Shown here: positions 1 through 8,433 of the stretch, one piece after another
Position numbering within the stretch: the stretch's first letter is position 1
Layout: each line of letters opens with the position of its first letter
Assembly: GCF_036178845.1 (NCBI RefSeq)
Contig: NZ_CP108070.1
Span: 7,688,001 to 7,752,000, forward strand
DNA from: Streptomyces sp. NBC_00271
GTDB taxonomy: Bacteria; Actinomycetota; Actinomycetes; Streptomycetales; Streptomycetaceae
DNA: 64,000 nucleotides
Reading direction: 5' to 3'
The notes under the pieces: generated by a model
The model's input: the letters and a program-made list of their open reading frames with translations, nothing else
What the model was told of the DNA's origin: nothing
The model's database searches: none
Made by a program: the position numbers and the translations under genes

Positions 1-641
1 AGCGCCTTGACCGTCCAGAAGCGCAGATATGTCAGTCCCCAGATCGGGAATTCACGCGGTTTCCACCGGCCGACGAGAATCCATTTGGCCGCGATCGGGA
101 AAGTGCACAGAGCGACGAAACCGATGGAGCCGAAGACGAGCGATCGCAGGTAGATTCCGATCGCGTTCGAGCCTGCGGAAACCCATCCGTAGCCCCGGTC
201 GGCGGCAATTCCGGCGAGGAATGAATATCCCATGAAGAACAGGAACTGAAGTGCTCCGCAGAGGACGTACCGCGCCGTCCCGGCCCGTGTCACCACCGTG
301 GCCGGCGCCGGAACCGACGATTCGGTCAGAAGCGGTTCGGCGTCCGCGAGACCCGTCGCCAGGCTTCGGATCGTCGGGTGCCGGTAGATGTCCTTCATCG
401 ACGCCGAGGGGAGATCCGGCCGCTTCCTGATCCGTGCGCAGAATTGGGCCATCACCAATGAGTTGGCGCCGAGGTCGTTGAAGAAGTGACTCTCGACCGA
501 TACTTGTTCGACGTCGATGACGACGGCCAACACGTCGGCGAGTTCCTTCTCGATGCCGCTGTTCGGTCCTGTGTACCCACGCTTGTCGAGTGTGGATTCA
601 CCCGGACCAGGCGTCAGGACTTCGACGGACTTCTCCTCCAT
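1..641 (-). CDS. Carrier-domain membrane protein, Pls/PosA-like (partial)
   Basis: Read leftward from an ATG at 641 with an AAGGAG-type RBS just upstream; the frame stays open to the window edge, so the C-terminus is missing. Residues about 15-85 form a phosphopantetheinyl carrier domain with the attachment motif DLGANSL, whose Ser takes the arm. Hydrophobic stretches follow (around FLFFMGYSFLAGIAA), suggesting membrane segments. Carrier plus membrane domain resembles the C-terminal half of the Pls/PosA amino-acid homopolymer synthetases, but no adenylation domain precedes the carrier here. An adenylating partner would have to be encoded elsewhere. The family call is inference; the carrier motif is seen directly. 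Confidence 0.75.
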   Translation of the reverse strand, partial: MEEKSVEVLTPGPGESTLDKRGYTGPNSGIEKELADVLAVVIDVEQVSVESHFFNDLGANSLVMAQFCARIRKRPDLPSASMKDIYRHPTIRSLATGLADAEPLLTESSVPAPATVVTRAGTARYVLCGALQFLFFMGYSFLAGIAADRGYGWVSAGSNAIGIYLRSLVFGSIGFVALCTFPIAAKWILVGRWKPREFPIWGLTYLRFWTVKA

Positions 642-1084
642 ACGAGCTCCTTGAGGAACTTTCGAACGCCGCCTGCCAATACGGTCGACGCCCTGCACGC
701 GCGCCTTTCGATGGCCGGAGCGAGTAATCCGGAAGCCATGAGGTCGGAATCTGTTCTCCGGTCACGAAACCGGCCCGGTCACAAGACCGTTGACTCAGTC
801 TTAGCCGCCCATCCGTGGGGCTGCCACTCGAACTGGATCGTGTCGGGATGGCACTGTCCTTCGACGGCGTCAGGGGGTTCTTGCTGCTGACGCCCGATGC
901 CCGCGGCACAGAGCGGTCGCCACCCGTTTTCACTCCTCGTCCACGATCCCGTCCGGAGGGCCGGCGAGGAGTTGCGCACGGGATTCGCCTTACTGCGTAC
1001 GAGTGGCGTGTACCAGATCCGGACGGGCGGGCGGACGCCACCGACGGGGTCGCGACACGCGGACGTGGAGGACCCTGGGCAGGC

Positions 1085-1130
1085 GGAGATCTGTGGGGAC
1101 GCGGAGATCTGCGGAGACCTGGAGATCTGT
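1085..1130. repeat. Three copies of GGAGATCTG
   Basis: GGAGATCTG recurs three times at 17-18 bp spacing, with partly conserved spacers. It lies in noncoding DNA. No function is apparent. Confidence 0.7.
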
Positions 1131-1225
1131 GAAGGTCTTGAGGAGAGGCGCGGGCGCGCGGCCGGGCCTCCGGCCGTACACGGGCGCGTGGAAAGGGCGC
1201 GTGGGCGTCCACGAAGAGAACTGCC

Positions 1226-1301
1226 GCCGGGCACCCCATCACGCCTGAGTCGCCCGGCACCCCATCACGTCTGAGCCTCCCGGCACCCCATGCATGCCTG
1301 A
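1226..1301. repeat. Three ~27-bp tandem repeats downstream of amidase
   Basis: Three imperfect copies with the core CCCGGCACCCCAT followed by a CCTGAG-like end lie just beyond the amidase terminator hairpin. No coding potential is evident. Confidence 0.8.
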
Positions 1302-1302
1302 G

Positions 1303-1338
1303 CCGGAGGCGTCCACGCGGTCGCGTGGACGCCTCCGG
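1303..1338 (-). terminator. 17-bp perfect inverted repeat, amidase terminator
   Basis: CCGGAGGCGTCCACGCG is followed after 2 bp by its exact reverse complement, 22 bp downstream of the amidase stop. There is no T tract, as is common for Streptomyces terminators. Confidence 0.8.
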
Positions 1339-1360
1339 CTCGGCTCGGACCGGGACCCCG

Positions 1361-3382
1361 TTACTGCCCGGCAGGGGGCGCCGCGTGCCCCGACGGCGCC
1401 TTCTCCGTGCCGGGTACACGCACCAGGTCCACGTCGCTCGCGCGGACGTAGGCGATCCGGTGGCCGAACTGGATCTCGTAGTACTCCTCGCGCCCCGTCA
1501 CCACCAGGCTCGGTGTGTCGCTGAAGGTCGACCTGTCGATGTAGGAACCGACGGGCCGGGACTGGGCCACGTACCGCTGGCCCGCGAGGAGGCTGTACGG
1601 GAGTGGGGACTCGGACTGCTGTTCCACTCCCTCCGGGTAGGCCTCCTCCTCCGGCAGGGCACGCCCGAACACCGGGATCTCGCTCAAGCCCTCCTTCGGA
1701 GTCACGAACCGGCCGCTCGCGCCGACGGCCGTCGGATGGTTCTTCGGGTTCTTGAACCACGCCTTGTGGCCCAGGTACCAGATCGCCGTCCAGTCGCCTC
1801 TGCGTCCGGCGACCGCGTAGGTCTGGCCGGCGGAGACCCGCGACCCCAGGTCGTTGACGTCCTCCGTGGAGTCCTCGCCGTCGGGGCGCCGGCCCGGGTC
1901 CTGGATCAGTGGCGCGTGCTCGTCCGGCTCGGTGTGCAGGCGGACGGCGCTGGAGCCGTGCGGCGCGCACTTCACACCGCTCTTGGTGCACCCCGTGAAC
2001 ACCGGCTTGTGCGTGCCGAAGTCCGGCAGCACGGTCACCAGGTCGCTGTCGGGCCCGGCCGTGGCACGCAGGGGCGCGCCGAGGAGGTCGAAGTAGTGCC
2101 GCCAGTCCCAGAAGGGGCCGGGGTCGTCGTGCATGTCGGGGATGCTCGAGGCGGTCGGCGACGCGACGTTGTCATGCCCGAAGATGTGCTGACGGTCGAG
2201 CGGGATGTCGTACTTCTTCGCCAGGTAACGCACCAGTTTGGCCGAGGCCTGGTACATCTGCTCCGTGTACCAGGCGTCGGGCTTTCTGAGGAACCCCTCG
2301 TGCTCGATGCCGATCGAACGGGCGTTCACGAACTGGTTCCCGGAGTGCCAGGCCACGTCCTTGGTCCTGATGTGCTGGGTGACATGGCCGTCCTTGGAGC
2401 GGATCGAGTAGTGCCAGGACGCCTCCGTCGGATCCTGCACGGTCTGACGCATGGACGGCAGGTCCGCCTCCGTGTCGTGGATGACGATGTACTCGATCTT
2501 CTGGTCCCTGGGCCGGTCGGCCAGGTCGTGATTGCCGTAGTCGCCGTTGTCGTTGTACTCGACGTACGGCGCGGCGAGCCAGTCGCAGGTCAGCCCCGCG
2601 GGACACTCGACCTCCTTGGGCCGCCGTGCCGCCTCGGGGTGAGAGGTGCGGGGGTGTACGCCCGGGCTGGCGGGGAGGGTGACCTGCTGTCCGGAGTCGG
2701 TGGTGCGGTGCGCGCCCTTGCGGATCAGCGCGAAGACGTTGTTCGCGTACTCCGCCGCCGACGCGGTGTCGCCCGTCCCCGGGAAGCGTGCCACCGCCTC
2801 CCACCAGTCCGCCGGGTTGGCGCTGAGCGGCTTGCCGAGCTGTCGTTGTGTCTCCGCGAGAAGCGCCGCACCTCCGCGTACGTTGGCGGCGGCATCGGTG
2901 CGCAGTCGCGCCACCGGGGCTCCGATCAGGCCTGCGGCCCGGCGCAGGTCCGCGGGCTGCGCGGAGTGTCCGCCCGGGGAGCCCGCCCCGGGCGAGGCCG
3001 AGGGCCCCGCCGCGGCCGCGGGCGGCTCGGCACCTCCGCGGTGCGACTGCGACGGAGCCGTTGTCGGGGAGTTGCCCTTGGCCTGGCGGGCGTCGACCAG
3101 GTGCATCGGCCCGTAGCCGCCGACGACGCTCGGGGTGCCCGGCCGGGCGTCCCATCGCGACTGCAGATAGGACACGCCCAGAAGCACACTGCGCGGCACG
3201 TGGTATTCGTTCGCGGCGTTCGTGAAGACGTTCTGAAGCTGGCGGTCGGCCGATGTCCCTCCGGCGCACGCCGCCGGGCCGGCCAGCAGCGGCATCAGGA
3301 GCGCCGCGGAGGCGGTCATGCGGACTGTACGACGGTGCTCACGTGGGGAGTTGGGGACACGGGGGGCGACACGTCTTCTCAT
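1361..3382 (-). CDS. Secreted N-acetylmuramoyl-L-alanine amidase
   Basis: Cleaves the amide bond between MurNAc and the stem peptide of peptidoglycan, outside the membrane. The ATG at 3382 is chosen because GGAG lies about 10 bp upstream; an in-frame TTG five codons earlier is possible. The N-terminus has a basic stretch and hydrophobic core ending GPAACAGG, a signal peptide with a weak lipobox-like Cys. Residues about 45-95 resemble a lytic-transglycosylase-like fold. An Ala/Pro linker leads to an amidase_2 (PGRP-like) domain around 295-440, with the zinc-ligand contexts IVIHD and HIFGHDNV. The C-terminal ~200 residues look like SH3-type wall-binding modules. At 673 aa it is long for an amidase, as usual for Streptomyces multidomain forms. 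Confidence 0.88.
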   Translation of the reverse strand: MRRRVAPRVPNSPREHRRTVRMTASAALLMPLLAGPAACAGGTSADRQLQNVFTNAANEYHVPRSVLLGVSYLQSRWDARPGTPSVVGGYGPMHLVDARQAKGNSPTTAPSQSHRGGAEPPAAAAGPSASPGAGSPGGHSAQPADLRRAAGLIGAPVARLRTDAAANVRGGAALLAETQRQLGKPLSANPADWWEAVARFPGTGDTASAAEYANNVFALIRKGAHRTTDSGQQVTLPASPGVHPRTSHPEAARRPKEVECPAGLTCDWLAAPYVEYNDNGDYGNHDLADRPRDQKIEYIVIHDTEADLPSMRQTVQDPTEASWHYSIRSKDGHVTQHIRTKDVAWHSGNQFVNARSIGIEHEGFLRKPDAWYTEQMYQASAKLVRYLAKKYDIPLDRQHIFGHDNVASPTASSIPDMHDDPGPFWDWRHYFDLLGAPLRATAGPDSDLVTVLPDFGTHKPVFTGCTKSGVKCAPHGSSAVRLHTEPDEHAPLIQDPGRRPDGEDSTEDVNDLGSRVSAGQTYAVAGRRGDWTAIWYLGHKAWFKNPKNHPTAVGASGRFVTPKEGLSEIPVFGRALPEEEAYPEGVEQQSESPLPYSLLAGQRYVAQSRPVGSYIDRSTFSDTPSLVVTGREEYYEIQFGHRIAYVRASDVDLVRVPGTEKAPSGHAAPPAGQ

Positions 3383-3703
3383 CGCAAGGGTCTCCAATCA
3401 TGCTCGTCGCAATCAGGACAAAGGAGTTGCCCTCTGCATCACCCCCCGTACGTTTCCGTGCTCGACACGCCCCGTCGCGCCAAGCGTCACTGGTGTGGCC
3501 CAGCCACCCGGCAGAGGCCACCCGGTCGGCGGCAGAACGTCCGCCACGGCGGGGAGTCGGCGCGAGCCCGCCGCGGCGCGCGGGAGTGCCGTCGTACGGA
3601 CGCGCGGGAGTGCCGTCGTACGGCGCGCGAGTGCCGTCGTACGGGGTGCACGGGAGTCCCGTCGTACGAGGGAGGTGACGGCTCAGTCCTGGACCGGGTC
3701 CAC
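3383..3703. other. Intergenic gap upstream of amidase
   Basis: Holds the amidase promoter region and, nearer the peptidase stop, the GTCGTACG repeat cluster. I see no gene in it. Confidence 0.6.
3582..3672. repeat. Four degenerate repeats of GAGTGCCGTCGTACG
   Basis: Four tandem copies, 22-24 bp apart, share the core GTCGTACG (reverse CGTACGAC); the last copy has GAGTCCC instead of GAGTGCC. They sit 32 bp downstream of the M1 peptidase stop and upstream of the amidase, in noncoding DNA. Confidence 0.85.
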
Positions 3704-5338
3704 CTACCAGTCGGGGTGTCCCGGCATGGGCGGGGTGCGGTCCCCGTACAGCCACGGCGTCAGGAACGGCTTCAGGTCCTCGCCCGCCGCCTCGGACGCG
3801 AGCGCGACGAAGTCCTGGGTACCGGCCACCCGCCCCTGGTACTTCGTCACCCAGGACCGCTCGATCTTCTCGAAGGTCCCCTCGCCGACCTTCTCCCGGA
3901 GGGCGTAGAGCACCAGCGCCGAGCCGTCGTACCGCACCTGCTTGAACAGGGCTGCCTCGGTGCGGGGTTCGGCGGGCGCCCCTTCGTCGTGACGCCACTG
4001 GTCGTGCTGCTCGTACGCCGCCCGCATCGCGGACTCGATGCTGTCGCCGCCGTGCGCCTCGGAGTAGAGACGCTCGTAGAAACGGGCGTGCCCCTCGCTC
4101 AGCCACAGGTCGGACCACCGCCGGATGGCCACGCTGTCGCCGGTCCACTGATGGGTCAGCTCGTGTACGAGGTCGCGCTCGGCGTCGACCCGGTCACCCT
4201 GCAGGTCGCCCTTCGGCACAAGGGACAGCGACTGCGACTCCAGCGCCACCGGCAGGTCGGTGTCCCCGACCAGCACGCCGTAACGGCGAAAGGGGTACGG
4301 GCCGAGCCGTTGTTCCAGCCAGGCCAGGTGTTCGGGCGTGAGCGAGCGATAGGCCTTGGTCCCGTTGACCAGGTCACCGGGGACCGCGTCCCGGACGGGC
4401 AGCCCGTGCGGACCGGTGCTCTCGACGAACGTGAACTTCCCGATCGCCATCTGCACCAGTTGCGCCGCGACCGGCTGCTCGGAGTCGTACGTCCACAGGA
4501 CCCGTCCGTCGGGCCGCGGGGCGCGCTCGACGAGCCGCCCGTTGGCCACCGCGCTGACACCCGGTGGAGTGGTGATGAGGAAGGTGACCGGCGCCCGCAG
4601 GCTCGGATGGTCGTTCGCCGGGAAGATCATCTTGGCGCCGTCGGGCTGCGGATAGAGCACGGTGCCGTCGGGCGTGGGCACCCAGCCGTAGTCTCCGATC
4701 GCGTCGCCGCGGTGCCTTCGCTGTGTCGGGTCGGCGGTGTAGGTGACCCGCACGGTGAACGCGCTGCCCTGGGGGATCGGCTTCGCGGGCGTGACGACGA
4801 GCTCGTCACCGTCGCGCGTGGTCCCCGCCGGTACGTCGTCCACGGTGACCGAGTGCAGCGTGTTGCCCGCGAAGTCGAGGTCGAAGCGGGACAGGGCCTG
4901 CGTGGCGCTCGCGCTGATGGTCGTACTGGCTTCGAAGCGCGTCCTGGGCGCCCGCCAGTCGAAGGCGAGCGTGTAGCGGCTGACCGTGTACCCCCCGTTG
5001 CCGTCGAGCGGCAGAAGCGGGTCGCCGATACCCGGGGCACCGGGGGAGGGGGCCGCGCCGGGTGATCCGGCGGGGGCGGTGGTGGCGAGGGTTCCTGGGC
5101 GGGCGGGGGAGGGGTGGTCTCCGTGGGGGAGGGCGCCGACGAGGACGACGGCACCGCCGATCCCGACGGCGCCGGTGAGGGTGAGGAGGAGGGCGGTACG
5201 GCGGGTACGGGGGCGTGGGAGACCACGGAGGCCCGGGAGACCACGGAGGCCACGGAGGCCGCGCAGGCCATGGAACTGACTCGGCTGCCGGGGGTCGTGG
5301 ATCTCCATGGCCGCACTATGCCAGCAGGAGCAGCCCAT
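3704..5338 (-). CDS. Membrane-anchored M1-family metallopeptidase
   Basis: A gluzincin aminopeptidase-type protein. The zinc site is visible as VHELTHQW with the third ligand Glu in LWLSEGH, about 20 residues later (roughly residues 365-390). An N-terminal hydrophobic segment (TALLLTLTGAVGIGG) after an Arg-rich stretch acts as signal anchor or signal peptide, and a Pro/Ala linker follows, so the catalytic part is extracytoplasmic. At about 540 aa it is shorter than cytosolic PepN and matches the secreted M1 group of actinomycetes. The start is uncertain: the first ATG at 5338 has a poor RBS, and a second ATG lies ten codons in. The Arg/Gly-Leu repetitive N-terminus reflects repeated codons at 5215-5270. 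Confidence 0.85.
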   Translation of the reverse strand: MGCSCWHSAAMEIHDPRQPSQFHGLRGLRGLRGLPGLRGLPRPRTRRTALLLTLTGAVGIGGAVVLVGALPHGDHPSPARPGTLATTAPAGSPGAAPSPGAPGIGDPLLPLDGNGGYTVSRYTLAFDWRAPRTRFEASTTISASATQALSRFDLDFAGNTLHSVTVDDVPAGTTRDGDELVVTPAKPIPQGSAFTVRVTYTADPTQRRHRGDAIGDYGWVPTPDGTVLYPQPDGAKMIFPANDHPSLRAPVTFLITTPPGVSAVANGRLVERAPRPDGRVLWTYDSEQPVAAQLVQMAIGKFTFVESTGPHGLPVRDAVPGDLVNGTKAYRSLTPEHLAWLEQRLGPYPFRRYGVLVGDTDLPVALESQSLSLVPKGDLQGDRVDAERDLVHELTHQWTGDSVAIRRWSDLWLSEGHARFYERLYSEAHGGDSIESAMRAAYEQHDQWRHDEGAPAEPRTEAALFKQVRYDGSALVLYALREKVGEGTFEKIERSWVTKYQGRVAGTQDFVALASEAAGEDLKPFLTPWLYGDRTPPMPGHPDW

Positions 5339-5398
5339 AACCGCCTATTTCGGGGCGCATCCGTGTCGGTCACTTCATGCCCGGTCACCTCGTCTGGG

Positions 5399-5442
5399 TA
5401 CTGCGACTGGTTACTGCGATTGGGTGCTGCGATTGGGTACTG
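5399..5442. repeat. Tandem ACTGCGATTGGGT-like repeats
   Basis: About four degenerate 13-15-bp copies (ACTGCGACTGGTT, ACTGCGATTGGGT, GCTGCGATTGGGT and a partial) lie directly upstream of the paired operator of the patatin gene. Confidence 0.7.
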
Positions 5443-5446
5443 CAGA

Positions 5447-5509
5447 AACGGGGATCGCTCCCCGGTTACGTGCTAGCGTCAAGGCGCGAAACGGGGATCG
5501 GTCCCCGTT
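5447..5509 (+). promoter_or_regulatory. Two palindromic operators before patatin gene
   Basis: AACGGGGATCGGTCCCCGTT at 5490-5509 is a near-perfect palindrome. A close copy (AACGGGGATCGCTCCCCGG) starts at 5447, 43 bp upstream. A possible -10 (TAGCGT, 5474-5479) lies between them. Two palindromes overlapping a promoter are typical of TetR-type repression. No tetR gene is visible nearby, so the regulator is unknown. Confidence 0.65.
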
Positions 5510-5525
5510 GGTGGGGAGGGTGGAC

Positions 5526-6365
5526 GTGGCCGATACGGCGTTGGTGTTGGGCGGGGGCGGCCTGACCGCGTACGCATGGCAGGTCGGGATGCTGGCGGGG
5601 CTGGCCGACGCGGGGCTGCACCTCGGCGACGCCGACGTGCTCGCCGGCACGTCGGCCGGCTCGCTGATCGCCGTGGAACTGGCCGCAGGAGCGGCGCCCG
5701 CCGACTTGTACGAGGTACAGGTCGCCCGGAAGCGAGCCATGATGGAGGTGGACTTCACCTTCTTCATGACGGTCAAGTACCTGTGGGCCGCGCTCGGTTC
5801 GCGCGATCCGGCGACCGTGGTCAAGCGGCTGGGCCGGCTCTCCCTGAACGTGCGCGACGTGACGGAGGCCGACGTGTTCGACGCGATCCGCCCCCAACTG
5901 CCGGTTCAGGACTGGCCGGATCGGCCCGTGCGGCTGTTCGCGGTGGATGCGCTCACCGGCGAACCGACCGGCTTCAGCGCCGACAGCGGCGTCGACCTGG
6001 TGACGGCGATGTCGGCCACGTGCGCACTGCCACCACTGTTCCCGCCGATCACGATCGGGGCGGGCCGCTGGATGGACGGGGGCGTACGCTCCACGACCAA
6101 CGCCGACTTGGCGCACGACTGCCGACGGGTTGTGGTCCTGGCCCCGATCCCCGACGTGCCGGGCGCGACCCCGAGCGCCTTCGATCAGGTGGCCTCCCTC
6201 GAGGCGGGCGGTACCCGGGCCGCCCTGCTGGTCCCGGACCGAGCGGCCCGCCGCGCGTTCGGCCGCAACGCGCTGGACGCGTCCCGCATCCCGGGCGCGG
6301 CCGAGGCAGGCCTGCGCCAAGCGGCCGAGTACGCCGAAGAGGTCCGAGCCGTCTGGCACGGCTGA
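5526..6365 (+). CDS. Patatin-like phospholipase
   Basis: A predicted serine acyl hydrolase of 279 aa. The GTG at 5526 follows a GGGGAGGG RBS by 6-8 bp and places the family motifs at the very N-terminus; the longer upstream frame is not credible. Visible are the oxyanion-hole glycines (VLGGGGL), the nucleophile elbow GTSAG, and the catalytic Asp in MDGG about two thirds along, which together make the patatin Ser-Asp dyad. No signal peptide or membrane segment is seen, so it is likely cytosolic. It stands alone and probably answers to the two palindromes upstream. The substrate cannot be deduced. Confidence 0.9.
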   Translation: MADTALVLGGGGLTAYAWQVGMLAGLADAGLHLGDADVLAGTSAGSLIAVELAAGAAPADLYEVQVARKRAMMEVDFTFFMTVKYLWAALGSRDPATVVKRLGRLSLNVRDVTEADVFDAIRPQLPVQDWPDRPVRLFAVDALTGEPTGFSADSGVDLVTAMSATCALPPLFPPITIGAGRWMDGGVRSTTNADLAHDCRRVVVLAPIPDVPGATPSAFDQVASLEAGGTRAALLVPDRAARRAFGRNALDASRIPGAAEAGLRQAAEYAEEVRAVWHG

Positions 6366-6835
6366 GCCTCGCCGAGTTCGAGATCGGGGTCGGGAGACTG
6401 CGATCACTCGATGCCAACTGGGGCTCGGGACCGGACGATTGCGCGACGCAGCATCCCGACCGTACTCCGTCCCCGCTGAACTAACCGCGACCCCACCGGA
6501 GTTACCACCACAACCACTTCCCCACACCTCCCTCCCTACCTCCCCTACGGCGGTGCCCCCTCGCCACGGCGGCATGTGAACCCACGATCCCTGGCCCCGC
6601 GCCGCGGTGACCCTGGTCGCTGCACGGGCCCCCCGTCATAGGCTGGTCGTACCGAGTGCGGCCATGGGGCCATGCGGCCATGCGGCCGCCGACGAGACCA
6701 CTTTGTCGCCGATGCCTGTCTGGCCACGGCATGAGTTGGCGGTGTGGCCCGCTTCCGTGGCAGCCGTGCTCCACGCCGAAACTCCCCAGCAGGCCTTCTC
6801 GTCACTGCTGTTTTCCGTGCGCCCAGGGAGTCGCA
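6366..6835. other. Intergenic gap, no gene seen
   Basis: This 470-bp stretch has no credible coding sequence. It includes a short GCCATGCGGCC repetition near 6660-6690. The promoter of the broken CAP gene probably lies within it. Confidence 0.5.
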
Positions 6836-7111
6836 ATGGAGAACCCCACTCTGCTGCACCGTCGCGCCGCGACCATCGTCGCGGCGGCGCTGTCGACCGG
6901 TGGCACGATACTGACGAGGGGCGCTTCCGCGACCGTCTCCGAGGTCGGCCCCTCCGATCCAACAGGCCATCCTCTCCGAGACCAACGGCGTGCGCCGACA
7001 GGTCGGCCAGTCGCCATTGACCTGGGGCGACTCGCTTGCCAAGGCGGCCCAGGCCTGGGCCGACGCCCCGGCATCCACAGCGGGCGGCAGCCTGCACCAC
7101 GCGTGCTGTTG
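6836..7111 (+). pseudogene. CAP/SCP-domain secreted protein, frameshifted and truncated
   Basis: The ATG at 6836 has an AGGGAG RBS and opens a signal peptide (RRAATIVAAALSTGG). Near 6958 the frame fails. In the next frame the reading continues as ILSETNGVRRQVGQSPLTW and SLAKAAQAWAD, the recognisable N-terminal helix of CAP (SCP/PR-1) proteins. It then ends at a TGA at 7111, far short of a normal CAP domain of about 130 residues. So the gene carries both a frameshift and a 3' truncation abutting the next gene. Intact relatives are secreted proteins of largely unknown role. Confidence 0.75.
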
Positions 7112-7112
7112 A

Positions 7113-7877
7113 TCAAATTCCACACGCCGCTTGGGGGTTCGCGGGCGACCAGTTCGATGGCTTCGGGTTGCCGAGCGCCCGGACTTGGAAGCACTGCTTG
7201 AACCTCAGGGGGCTAGGCCATGCAATTGTTGTTCTGTTTGGCGCTATGCGAGCAGTTGCGCCGGTGGTGGTATTGCGGACTTCATACCCGGTTTCATCGG
7301 TAGCGTTGTCCTCCCACGCCAGGTGAATGGTGTGCATGTCCCCCTGGACATGAGTGGCGACCAGACCCGAGGGCTCCTTCGGTGGTTGGACGTTATGGGT
7401 CACGGTGAAGTCTGCTGTAACGAAGTCGAACGACTGGAACTCGTTGTTGAAAACCTTAAGGAACCGGTGTCGCGATTGATCTATGGAAATCGGTTTTGGA
7501 TTTCTGACGCTCTGAGACCCGTCCTGATCGTCGGAGTTGCACGACGACCCCTCGAAGAGGTACAGCGTTGAGTCGGCAACGATCTGTTCCGCGCTGTTGA
7601 GCCGCAAGTCGACGATCAGATCAGCCCTGGTCTCACCGCCTGCGCACGCCGTGAACCGCAAGTGCCGGTCTTGTCCCCCATGTCTAAGGTCGACTGTTCT
7701 GCTGATGGTTTTAGTAACGTTGTGGGAGCCGCCGAAGACTGGCCCGCCGTCGTATGCGCGAACAGTTCCTTTGACGACGACAGTGTGAATCGCATTTGCC
7801 GCAGCAGGCTCCGTCATGCCCATGAACGGGATGGGAGCCAGTAGAACTGCGGCCGCTATGACGTGTCCATTTTTCAT
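7113..7877 (-). CDS. Small secreted protein with C-terminal Fn3-like domain
   Basis: A 254-aa protein with a clear signal peptide (VIAAAVLLAPIPFMG, likely cleaved after AAANA). The middle (about 35-165) is a beta-rich region with no family I recognise. Residues about 170-254 look like a fibronectin type III domain (PSGLVATHVQG, IHLAWEDNATDETGYEVR). Its base composition is lower in GC than that of its neighbours, and it lies next to a truncated gene and the decayed element, which hints at acquisition by transfer. The function is unknown. Confidence 0.7.
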   Translation of the reverse strand: MKNGHVIAAAVLLAPIPFMGMTEPAAANAIHTVVVKGTVRAYDGGPVFGGSHNVTKTISRTVDLRHGGQDRHLRFTACAGGETRADLIVDLRLNSAEQIVADSTLYLFEGSSCNSDDQDGSQSVRNPKPISIDQSRHRFLKVFNNEFQSFDFVTADFTVTHNVQPPKEPSGLVATHVQGDMHTIHLAWEDNATDETGYEVRNTTTGATARIAPNRTTIAWPSPLRFKQCFQVRALGNPKPSNWSPANPQAACGI

Positions 7878-8433
7878 GTCGACACCTCGCGGATCTTGAA
7901 GCCACTCGGTGGGCTCCGCATCGCTGGCGAGGGCATTTGACGGCCCCGTGCCATAAGAATCTCACTTCGGCAACTCTGGTGCATCTCGGGAGAGCGGTTC
8001 GGCGTCAAGTGGAACCGCACGCGTTACTGACCATGCAGGCGTTGGTGGGCTTTCGCCGTCTCAACCCACCACTCACCCCAGCTCCCATCCCGTACGGGCA
8101 TGGGCCTCGTACGCGCAGGAGGGAAGTTCAAGACTCCGCGGGTGCGCCATGGGTAGGAAGAGCATGCGTCGGGTCGTCCAAGTGATGCGCGTGACGCCCT
8201 GGTTGATCGTGACCGCGCAGGGCTCCGAGCATCCGAGCACAGGAGAGCGCCTCTCGTCTCGATGCGGCCCTCGTACAGCCACTCCCAGGCCTCGTCGGAA
8301 GCCCTGCGGTCCAGCGCGGGCGTGATGGTGCGCAGCGCGATCGCCATCCAGCGGTCCGCCTGGCCGACCGAGTGGGCGTCGAAGGAGCTGTGAAAGGCCG
8401 GCCGCTCTGTCTTGGTGAGGTCTTCGGTCCAGC
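7878..8433. other. Scrambled boundary region with a coding-like fragment
   Basis: No intact gene. On the minus strand, about 8440 down to 8270 reads without stops as a protein-like stretch (containing DRWMAIALRTITPALDRR and SDEAWEWLYEGRI) that lacks start and end. It looks like an internal piece of a lost gene whose family I do not recognise. This is probably the left margin of the decayed element. Confidence 0.4.

Larger units (their letters stand above)
642..1302. other. Noncoding gap with two short repeat clusters
   Basis: This stretch lies between the carrier-protein start and the amidase terminator. I see no convincing gene: open frames here run on both strands without family signal. 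It holds two repeat clusters, listed separately. The carrier-protein promoter must lie in its left part, but I could not fix the hexamers. Confidence 0.6.

Noticed and set aside
1325..5065. A 1246-codon open frame on the plus strand
   Set aside because: It is antisense to the amidase and M1 peptidase genes, has no motifs and is Arg/Val-rich, typical of GC-driven shadow frames.
5307..5525. A longer N-terminus for the patatin gene
   Set aside because: The extension reads through the operator palindromes and repeats, and lacks an RBS; the GTG at 5526 is well supported.
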